Shown here one piece after another: positions 1-6,040 of a stretch of 22,190 nucleotides of DNA. The notes beneath the pieces were generated by a model, which searched no databases, was not told the DNA's origin, and saw nothing but the letters and a program-made list of their open reading frames with translations. Source of the DNA: a virus; the IMG/VR virus record IMGVR_UViG_3300046003_001748, positions 1 to 22,190 of that record, one strand, 5' to 3'. Made by a program: the position numbers and the translations under genes. Each line of letters starts with the position of its first letter. The stretch's first letter is position 1.

Positions 1-469
1 GGTACAATGCAGGTGCAACAGCTAAGATACTAGCTGATAGTAAAACAATAGAAATCTGGAACCCTGAGCCAGCAAATGTCATCCAGGGCCCTGATTTACG
101 TACTTGATCGCGCTCTGCTTCTAATGCTCGGGCTTTAGCAAATAACTCTTTCTTACCCTCACCTGTTGCAGGCTCGCTCTCGTATCTATTAATTTTTGCA
201 GTTAACTTATCTGCTTTATCAAATTGCTTTCTTTCAACTGCATCGTCTCTTGCCATTTCAGCAAGTGTCTGCTTAATAGACTTAGCTTGATAGAAAGCCC
301 AGGTATCGTTTGCTTTAATAGTATTGTTCAATACTTTAGAACTATTGCCTGAAGCAATATAAGTATTAATAGCTAAAAGCGCAGCAAGTACAGTAATTAA
401 CCAGCCCGCTTTGTCTTTGATCTGAGCTTCACGTTCACTACGTGATAAAGGTTTCTTTTCTTCTGCCAT
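1..469 (-). CDS. DUF4337-type membrane protein, 3' end beyond window
   Basis: Open reading frame of 156 codons running off the left edge, so the C-terminus is missing. It starts with MAEEKKPLSRSEREAQ. A hydrophobic segment at about residues 23-40 and a second at about 137-155 flank a charged, probably helical middle. The stretch NNTIKANDTWAFYQAKSIKQ and the layout of two membrane segments around a helical region match the DUF4337 family as I remember it, which is common in phages and bacteria and has no known function. The ATG follows directly on the TAA of the lipase gene, and its ribosome binding site (TTAGGAGAA) lies inside the lipase reading frame, so the two are translationally coupled. 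Family assignment is from memory of the pattern, not a search. Confidence 0.8.
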   Translation of the reverse strand, partial: MAEEKKPLSRSEREAQIKDKAGWLITVLAALLAINTYIASGNSSKVLNNTIKANDTWAFYQAKSIKQTLAEMARDDAVERKQFDKADKLTAKINRYESEPATGEGKKELFAKARALEAERDQVRKSGPWMTFAGSGFQISIVLLSASILAVAPALY

Positions 470-1195
470 TTATTCTTCTCCTAATTTTCCTAATTTAGCG
501 ATATAGTTATCCATCATATGATCGTATGCACCAAGGAATTTCTGACCCTTTGTATAAGCTTTTGCTCTACTACGAACCATGTCTTTTATTTGTTGCCACG
601 GTGTTAGGTTTCTAAATGCCCCGTAGTAATTTAAATACATATGAGTTCCGTGATGAGCAAACCCCATTAACAGAAAAGGAACCTTGGTAACATCGTCACA
701 GTTATTTTGTACTCTATAGTGTTTAACTGTTAGGCTGTTAACGTATTCTTTATTACCCACTCTAGGTGAGCCAAATGTTACTAATGCTATAACTTTTGAC
801 TGCATTCTACCCGAAGCAATTGTTGCCATTGCAGCACCAAGACTATGCCCTGTTACATAAAGGCTATCGATATTCGCAACAGCTTTTTCTATTGCAGGCC
901 ATAGCTTGTTGATTTCACCTTTAAAGCCCACGTGGATCTTACCTCCAATGGCTTCAATATTCTTACCAGCTTTTAAATCAGCTAATATGTCTGACGGTTC
1001 AGTAACTTCCGTACCTCTAAAACTTAATACATGACCCCCATCATTATTTTTAAGAAGATATGCTTGTGCATTATCAATATCAAAAAATTCAACAATGGTA
1101 TGTCCGATGGCTTTAAACTTAGTCTTGGCTGTTTTTGGGTCTTCGTAGGTAATTGCAGCTATGTTAGCAAATACTAATAATTGTGTTTTTTCCAT
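470..1195 (-). CDS. Class 3 lipase-like alpha/beta hydrolase
   Basis: 241-residue protein with the full layout of a class 3 (fungal-type) lipase. The nucleophile elbow is VTGHSLGAAMA with Ser118. It is followed by FGSPRVGN at 141-148, a candidate acid at Asp167/Asp168 (NNCDDVTKVP) and a candidate His182 (AHHGTH). RGT at 60-62 matches the usual oxyanion segment. Family knowledge: these enzymes hydrolyse acylglycerol or phospholipid esters. No signal peptide is visible, so the enzyme would act in the cytoplasm or meet membranes from inside. It sits in a late operon of membrane-associated small proteins, so attack on host membrane lipid at lysis is a reasonable inference, unproven. An AGGAA ribosome site lies 6-7 bases before the ATG. 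Confidence 0.9.
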   Translation of the reverse strand: MEKTQLLVFANIAAITYEDPKTAKTKFKAIGHTIVEFFDIDNAQAYLLKNNDGGHVLSFRGTEVTEPSDILADLKAGKNIEAIGGKIHVGFKGEINKLWPAIEKAVANIDSLYVTGHSLGAAMATIASGRMQSKVIALVTFGSPRVGNKEYVNSLTVKHYRVQNNCDDVTKVPFLLMGFAHHGTHMYLNYYGAFRNLTPWQQIKDMVRSRAKAYTKGQKFLGAYDHMMDNYIAKLGKLGEE

Positions 1196-1225
1196 GATTA
1201 TTCCTATGTTTAATTTTAATATTTA

Positions 1226-1375
1226 TCAAGGTAAAAATTTACCTATCAAGCCATTAACTATTTTATCTGATAAGTCATCCGGTAAGAACTTTAGAAACCC
1301 TAAAAAGTATAATGCCACACATCCATAGATAAATATCTTTAAACACATATCAAAAGTTTTTTGGTATTCGTTCAT
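1226..1375 (-). CDS. Small single-pass membrane protein (49 aa)
   Basis: A 49-residue frame starting MNEYQKTFDMCLKIF, with a hydrophobic segment at about residues 11-31 and a short polar tail ending KFLP. Its ATG overlaps the TGA of the 165-residue gene upstream as ATGA, the usual sign of translational coupling, which is why I accept so short a gene. I do not recognise the family. Its size, single membrane segment and place just before the lipase would suit a holin/antiholin-like or lipase-accessory role, but nothing in the sequence proves this. Confidence 0.7.
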   Translation of the reverse strand: MNEYQKTFDMCLKIFIYGCVALYFLGFLKFLPDDLSDKIVNGLIGKFLP

Positions 1376-1869
1376 CTTCCGCACCTATTACCTGTTTGAC
1401 AAAATTGCATTAGTTCATATCCACCAATAAACAATATGAACAGGACAAAGGAACAAGCACCTATAATCATTGCCCATTCATTCAACTCTGCTTCTTTTTC
1501 TTTTCGCTTGCGCTCTTGAGCATTAAAAAGTCTTATTTCTTGTGCGTCGTCTGCATCCATTTCTGCTTGCTTAGCTTTAGCTTTATTCCACACGTCAATC
1601 TTACCAGCGGCCATGAAGAGCATCTTGAGTTCTTCCTCGAAAGCACGTGCTTGTTCTAATGCCATTTCAATTTGAAGGGCGGTTCCCATGTTGGATTTGC
1701 CACCTGTTTTCTTGGCCTCCATTAGAGCTTTAGTAGCAGTGCTTTTAGCGTCAAACATCTTGCCAATCATGGGAGCAAGAGACCCCAAATCGTTAGCAAC
1801 TGCGCTGGCCTTTTTAACCATGCTTATTGCAGATTGTATGCCTGCAAGGGCTGTCATCGGATCTATCAT
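1372..1869 (-). CDS. Hypothetical helical protein with C-terminal TM
   Basis: 165-residue protein starting MIDPMTALAGIQSAISM. Residues 1-60 are Ala-rich and probably helical. Residues 65-130 are highly charged and look like a long helix or coiled coil (EEELKML, QERKRKEKEAEL). A membrane segment follows at about 133-153, then a short Cys-containing tail (CQTGNRCGR). I recall similar 'MIDP...' proteins in T4-like phages of aquatic bacteria, where they are annotated only as conserved hypotheticals. Both ends are coupled by ATGA overlaps to the 46-residue gene upstream and the 49-residue gene downstream. Function unknown; a membrane-anchored structural or lysis-related role is possible. Confidence 0.85.
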   Translation of the reverse strand: MIDPMTALAGIQSAISMVKKASAVANDLGSLAPMIGKMFDAKSTATKALMEAKKTGGKSNMGTALQIEMALEQARAFEEELKMLFMAAGKIDVWNKAKAKQAEMDADDAQEIRLFNAQERKRKEKEAELNEWAMIIGACSFVLFILFIGGYELMQFCQTGNRCGR

Positions 1870-2006
1870 TTTTGTTTACCTTTTTTTTCTTCTTTTCTCC
1901 ACTCTAAACAAATCACTTTTCTATTATAGACATCTCCGACCCATGTCCATCTTACACATTCAGGTCTTTGAATGTACATATACATAGCAAGGGCAGTAGC
2001 AAACAT
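1866..2006 (-). CDS. Small basic protein (46 aa), conserved-looking
   Basis: 46-residue frame starting MFATALAMYMYIQRPECV, with the core WTWVGDVYNRKVICLEW and a Lys-rich tail. The start overlaps the previous stop as TAATG, and its TGA overlaps the next ATG as ATGA, so it fills the gap between two genes exactly. The Trp/Cys core resembles a small conserved protein I recall beside the same 'MIDP...' gene in aquatic T4-like phages; that recollection is unverified. The N-terminus is mildly hydrophobic and could be membrane-inserted. Function unknown. Confidence 0.72.
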   Translation of the reverse strand: MFATALAMYMYIQRPECVRWTWVGDVYNRKVICLEWRKEEKKGKQK

Positions 2007-2593
2007 TATTTATTTGCCAATGGGTTATCGATAGCTTTTTGAATTTTGCTATCCACTTCTTTCTTTAATCCTTCAACTTCTTTAGATATTTCTCTGCGGG
2101 CATCTGCCATTTCTTTACGAATGGCATTTACTTCGCCTCGAGCTTTATCCAAATCTTCACGTACATCTTTGCGAGCCTGGCGCATTTCTTGCTCCGTCTC
2201 TCTTTGTGCTTGTTTAACACTACGCTCTACCTGTTCTGTAACTGATTCATTACGACGAATATCATTCTTTAAGTCAGTCTTAATATCGCGAGTGTAGTCG
2301 GATGTTTTGGAACTGTTTTCTTCAATAACTGCTAATCGTTTATCAAATCCCGACAAGTCTGGCGCTTCGTATGATGCAATCTTTTTCTTCATACCTACGT
2401 AATCTTTATATACTTCAAACGTACCATACAACCCACCGAGAACAGATGACACAATAGTAGCAGCGACCATTAGTTTTGCCGGTGTAAATTCGTATCCGCC
2501 AATACTAATAACAGTATCTTTACTTGCATATTTCTTCACTGCTGCTTCTGCTTCGTCAATCTTAGCGTTGACGTTTTTTATTTCTTCCGACAT
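2006..2593 (-). CDS. Hypothetical membrane protein with long coiled coil
   Basis: 195-residue protein. A short charged N-terminus (SEEIKNVNAKIDEAEAA) precedes one membrane segment at about residues 40-62 (KLMVAATIVSSVLGGLYGTF). A very charged helical region follows, about 85-190, with regular E/K/R heptad-like spacing, predicted to be coiled coil. The ribosome site AAGGAAATAAA fits the chosen ATG. It resembles membrane-anchored coiled-coil proteins of unknown function in large phages. Place in the late operon suggests a structural or envelope role. No enzymatic motif seen. Confidence 0.85.
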   Translation of the reverse strand: MSEEIKNVNAKIDEAEAAVKKYASKDTVISIGGYEFTPAKLMVAATIVSSVLGGLYGTFEVYKDYVGMKKKIASYEAPDLSGFDKRLAVIEENSSKTSDYTRDIKTDLKNDIRRNESVTEQVERSVKQAQRETEQEMRQARKDVREDLDKARGEVNAIRKEMADARREISKEVEGLKKEVDSKIQKAIDNPLANK

Positions 2594-2612
2594 TTTATTT
2601 CCTTTTTTATTT

Positions 2613-2696
2613 TTATGAAATTATAAAACATAACACTATGATTATCCCTGAAACTATTATGGATGCACACACTAAATTATAAATGCGTTCTCCCAT
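2613..2696 (-). CDS. 27-residue hydrophobic micropeptide
   Basis: A 27-codon frame encoding MGERIYNLVCASIIVSGIII followed by VLCFIIS: a short polar head and a continuous hydrophobic span long enough to cross a membrane. It begins one base after the TAA of the secreted 637-residue protein. A strong AGGAGA ribosome site is followed by AATAAA before the ATG, and the next gene follows 19 bases later. The clear ribosome site and exact fit between two genes support translation. Too short for family assignment. Micropeptides of this kind can be holin-like or modulate a membrane partner, which is only a guess here. Confidence 0.6.
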   Translation of the reverse strand: MGERIYNLVCASIIVSGIIIVLCFIIS

Positions 2697-2697
2697 T

Positions 2698-4611
2698 TTA
2701 TTCTCCTAATTTATATTGTCGATTAACCATTTCTTGATGGAGTCTATCGCTACCCAAGCCTCTTAGTAATCTAACATTATCTGTAACTGTTTGATTTCTG
2801 TAAATTTCCTTTGGTGCATAAAATGCAACATCTGGCATCATAAAGAAATACTGCGAATAATTTGCGGGTTGTTTTGCAATTGATTCTATTGTTATATTCC
2901 CTGCCAACTCATTGTTATCTACATTTTTTACAACAGCACTATTTTGCTGAGAGTTATCATTTGTTTGCATTATAAATGGTCTTGCCTCCATTGCAGTTTC
3001 AACTACATTTCTATTTCCAAATTTTATACCTTCATTTGTAGGTGTGTCAATTTGAATTTGAGAGGTATAACGAATTGGCGTATTTAAGTTATATGATAAT
3101 AATGGTGGTGCAATTGCTAAAGATAATTCTTGTCTTATAACCGGTGGTTGATATTGAACCGAGTTAACTATAGGTTGAGTATACAAATCTATCTTAGGTG
3201 GTTCATATTTAGGTGACTGTAAACTAAACTGATATCCCACATTTACATTATCTTGTTTTGCGGCCGCAGATGTATTTTGTTGGTTACTACCTGAAGAATT
3301 AGAAGTCTGTTGACTAGATGAACTACTTGCCATTGACTGTTCTAATCTGGAAGTATTTAATACAGTATTAGATTGCAGATTACCTTGCAATGCTACAGCG
3401 CCACTTTGCATAGGATTTGATAATGATTGTACACCTGATGTTTGAACTGAACTTGTTGCTTGTGAATTGCTTACGGCAATACTTTGAGATTGCGAATCCC
3501 CTGCAATTTTTTCAGCAGTTTGTTTTGCGGTTTCGCCAGCAGAGAATGCTTGTGCATCGGCCGCTTGTACTACAGACCTTTCCAATGCGGCAGTTTTTTC
3601 TTGATTTGAACCAATCATATTAAGAACTGACGATAGAGAAACTGTAGACTTTGAACCACCACCAGAATCCGACACTTCACCCACTTTCGTTTGTGTTGAT
3701 GATGGTTGTGTAGTCGATGCCTGTTGAGTTGGGCCCGGAGGCAATGGACCATTTTGTTGTGATGATGAAGATTGTGTTGTATCTGGCGGAGGAGGTAATA
3801 AACTTCCGTATGTTCCAGTTGGTGAGATCAATACACTATCAACGAGTATTGTAGTTCCAACAGGTGTTGTTTCTGTTGTCAGCCCTGCCATTGTTGGTTG
3901 CGGTGCTAATTTAGCCAATGCATCAAAATAACCAGGACAAGTTGGACTACTCAAAATATTTGTTGCACATGGGTCTACAGAATACTTTAAACTAAAATTA
4001 ACATTGTAAATTTCAGGACCATACGTGCCAGCCCAAAAGTTATTATCTCTACCCACAAAACCATACTGAACACTTCCCAAATCCTTAGATGCAAAGGGAC
4101 TATTGAATGTTTCAGAATAATTGAATGTGGTCCAGTTGAACCTAGAATTCAAATCATAGTTTTTGTTGAATACAGTAGAACCTTTTGGATCATAGAAACT
4201 AACGTATGCAGTAAGATAGTCCATTCTTCCATCATCCCATCCATTTCCGTTCTTAGCAGTAAATCCAAAATTATATCCGTTTACTAAAAGACCGGTTCCA
4301 CTGTTTGGTAGAACATTGGCAATTGCTTGCATTTGATATAAGTTTGTTGTGCCGTAAGAGAAGTTGATAACACCTCCAGGACGAACAGTAGGATTTGGTC
4401 CGCAGTTTCCAGAATCACCTGCACCCCAACAAGTTAATTGGTCTTGATAAACACCGCCAACCCAAGGCGTAGGGCCACCCTGAGGAGTATTCAATACAAT
4501 ATTCCCCGTAGTGTATACTTGAGTTGGGTCTAGTGTTTGCGCTTTACTTAAAAGCGGCGTGAACAATAATGCCAAGCAAAGAGCCGAAGCCAATGTTTTT
4601 AGCAGTTTCAT
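2698..4611 (-). CDS. Secreted protein with Ser/Gln-rich linker (637 aa)
   Basis: Begins MKLLKTLASALCLALLFTPL with a probable signal peptidase site near LLSKA-Q. I chose this ATG because it starts exactly at the signal peptide; the frame stays open upstream to 4716, but that extension is basic and unrelated. Residues about 25-240 look like a beta-rich, Gly/Asn/Tyr/Trp-rich globular domain with several Cys. Residues about 270-480 are a low-complexity Pro, Ser, Gln and Thr linker containing SSSSQQTSNSSGSNQQN. About 150 residues of non-repetitive C-terminus end MVNRQYKLGE. The first 68 bases overlap the end of the Asn-rich repeat gene in another frame. Export to periplasm or cell surface is inferred. 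I do not recognise a function. Confidence 0.8.
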   Translation of the reverse strand: MKLLKTLASALCLALLFTPLLSKAQTLDPTQVYTTGNIVLNTPQGGPTPWVGGVYQDQLTCWGAGDSGNCGPNPTVRPGGVINFSYGTTNLYQMQAIANVLPNSGTGLLVNGYNFGFTAKNGNGWDDGRMDYLTAYVSFYDPKGSTVFNKNYDLNSRFNWTTFNYSETFNSPFASKDLGSVQYGFVGRDNNFWAGTYGPEIYNVNFSLKYSVDPCATNILSSPTCPGYFDALAKLAPQPTMAGLTTETTPVGTTILVDSVLISPTGTYGSLLPPPPDTTQSSSSQQNGPLPPGPTQQASTTQPSSTQTKVGEVSDSGGGSKSTVSLSSVLNMIGSNQEKTAALERSVVQAADAQAFSAGETAKQTAEKIAGDSQSQSIAVSNSQATSSVQTSGVQSLSNPMQSGAVALQGNLQSNTVLNTSRLEQSMASSSSSQQTSNSSGSNQQNTSAAAKQDNVNVGYQFSLQSPKYEPPKIDLYTQPIVNSVQYQPPVIRQELSLAIAPPLLSYNLNTPIRYTSQIQIDTPTNEGIKFGNRNVVETAMEARPFIMQTNDNSQQNSAVVKNVDNNELAGNITIESIAKQPANYSQYFFMMPDVAFYAPKEIYRNQTVTDNVRLLRGLGSDRLHQEMVNRQYKLGE

Positions 4612-5920
4612 ATTTGTCTTCTTTAGGTCGTTGTGGGATTTTATCTTTATTATCTTCCCATGTAAGTTTAGCCTGTTCGCCAATCTTACCCTCAATAGGA
4701 CAAGGGGTTCCTGCATTTAACATTGCGTTAAACACACGCTCATCCTGACACATGACTGCTACTGCAGCAACTTTCATTCCCATATCATAAAGGGTTTTAG
4801 AAAGTTTTAATCTTTCACAATTTAAATCTCGCAGTGTACCGCCGGATGATACACCAAATACTTGTGTTTGAACTGATCCAGCTGATCCTGTTGTGCATAA
4901 ATCATTGTTACCTCCGCTCATCATTGAGGGCGCAACTGCTGTAGGCGGGGGTTGAATTACTCTTTGTGTAATAAGAGTTTCGTTTTTATTAATGTTAGTT
5001 ACTTCGCCAGAATTTATGTTCTGATTAATGTTTGCATTTTGATTGACATTATTGTTCGTATTAACACTTTGCGATGTAGATGTACTAATATTACGATTTG
5101 TCATATCGCCAGTGTTGACATTGTTATTCTGATTTGTAGAAGTACTTACATTGTTATTCTGATTTGTAGATGCACTTACATTATTATTATTGTAAGTCAT
5201 CGTACCTGTATTTTCGTTTTTGTTAATGTTGGTAGATGTACTAACACTATTGTTATTGTTATTGAAAGTCTGTGTACCGCTATTTACATTATAGTTTGTA
5301 TTTGTATTTGATGACGTAGATGAATTTTGATTAATATTCGTCATCGTTCCGCTATTAATATTATTATTAGTATTAACATTGGTACTGGTACTTGCATTGG
5401 TGTTTTGGTTAATATTCGTTAGCGTACCGCTTTGAATATTATTGTTAGTGTTGACGTTATTATTTGAGCTGGTGCTTGTATTGACGTTATTATTGTTGTT
5501 CGTCATTGTACCAGAATTGACGTTGTTATTATTATACGTCATTGTACCAGAATTGACGTTGTTATTATTAAACGTCTGCGTACCGCTATTTATGTTATTA
5601 TTTGTATTAACATTGGTACTTGTGCTAGTACTTGCGTTGTTGTTATTGTTAGTATTTGTAGATGTACTATTTACAGTAGATGTGCTTGTTGCATTACTGT
5701 TACTTGTAGAATTGCTATTACTGTTAACTGTACTAACACTATTTGAAGTACTGTTGGTGTCTACTAATGACTTACTGTCGTAAGTTCCTTGATTAATTAG
5801 ACTTGTAGTTCCAGTTGTTGTCCCTCCTGTTGTGCTAGAGGTTCCGCTTGTCGTTTGAGCTGATATGCTTCCAAACATCATAACAAAAAGTGCCAATGCG
5901 GCAATCTTTCTGTCGAACAT
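4544..5920 (-). CDS. Secreted Asn-rich repeat protein (458 aa), curli/solenoid-like
   Basis: First gene of the leftward operon. A signal peptide (MFDRKIAALALFVMMFGSIS, cut near SA-Q) is followed by about 290 residues made almost only of Asn, Ser, Thr, Gly and Val/Ile. A repeat of about 12 residues, consensus [VI]N[ST]GxxTxxNxN, is clear at residues 110, 122, 134, 162, 188, 212, 237, 268 and 302. After a Pro-rich hinge (about 322-331) comes a conserved-looking domain of about 100 residues with four Cys (342, 368, 391, 407), including LYDMGMKVAAVAVMCQDERV, then a hydrophobic stretch near the end (GFGSLLGIIVHAAF). Regular Asn-rich repeats in exported proteins suggest a beta-solenoid or curli-like amyloid fold; that is inference. 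Ribosome site AAGGAG lies upstream. Confidence 0.85.
   Translation of the reverse strand: MFDRKIAALALFVMMFGSISAQTTSGTSSTTGGTTTGTTSLINQGTYDSKSLVDTNSTSNSVSTVNSNSNSTSNSNATSTSTVNSTSTNTNNNNNASTSTSTNVNTNNNINSGTQTFNNNNVNSGTMTYNNNNVNSGTMTNNNNNVNTSTSSNNNVNTNNNIQSGTLTNINQNTNASTSTNVNTNNNINSGTMTNINQNSSTSSNTNTNYNVNSGTQTFNNNNNSVSTSTNINKNENTGTMTYNNNNVSASTNQNNNVSTSTNQNNNVNTGDMTNRNISTSTSQSVNTNNNVNQNANINQNINSGEVTNINKNETLITQRVIQPPPTAVAPSMMSGGNNDLCTTGSAGSVQTQVFGVSSGGTLRDLNCERLKLSKTLYDMGMKVAAVAVMCQDERVFNAMLNAGTPCPIEGKIGEQAKLTWEDNKDKIPQRPKEDKYETAKNIGFGSLLGIIVHAAFK
5501..5572 (-). repeat. Two tandem copies of a 36-base coding repeat
   Basis: Two near-identical consecutive 36-base units (exact phase shift of 36 between 5505 and 5541, beginning attgtaccagaattgacg) inside the Asn-rich gene. 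Each encodes one 12-residue protein repeat. Near identity at the DNA level suggests recent duplication; neighbouring repeats are diverged. Confidence 0.85.
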
Positions 5921-5976
5921 TTTTTCTCCTTTTGATTAATATATTATATATTCGGTCATCTTGATGCATAATTTTA

Positions 5977-6005
5977 TTGACATTTCATTGGTTTTACTAT
6001 ATAAT
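5977..6005 (+). promoter_or_regulatory. Consensus sigma70 promoter for DNA polymerase
   Basis: TTGACA at 5977-5982, a 17-base spacer and TATAAT at 6000-6005: a perfect match at both hexamers. Transcription would start near 6012 and lead to the polymerase ATG at 6041. It lies back to back with the late octamer on the other strand, giving divergent early and late transcription. Confidence 0.9.
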
Positions 6006-6013
6006 GATACAAT

Positions 6014-6021
6014 TATTTATA
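6014..6021 (-). promoter_or_regulatory. T4-type late promoter octamer for the leftward operon
   Basis: Exact TATAAATA on the minus strand, about 94 bases upstream of the first leftward ATG (5920). Known family fact: T4-like late promoters are this octamer alone, read by the gp55 sigma factor. Several such octamers are expected by chance in so AT-rich a window, so the placement in a divergent gap is the main support. Confidence 0.6.
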
Positions 6022-6040
6022 ATGTCTAAGAAAGTTTTTA

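Noticed and set aside
4612-4716. Longer start for the 637-residue secreted protein (MQEPLVLL...)
   Set aside because: The extension would bury the signal peptide 35 residues inside the protein and lies in the conserved coding part of the upstream gene; the ATG at 4611 is right at the signal peptide.
4952-5783. Plus-strand open frames opposite the Asn-rich repeat gene
   Set aside because: They are products of the AT-rich repeats read backwards (long Val/Leu/Ile runs) without ribosome sites.
4900-5800. CRISPR array
   Set aside because: The repeats are in-frame 36-base coding units of a protein with no separate spacers and no cas genes.
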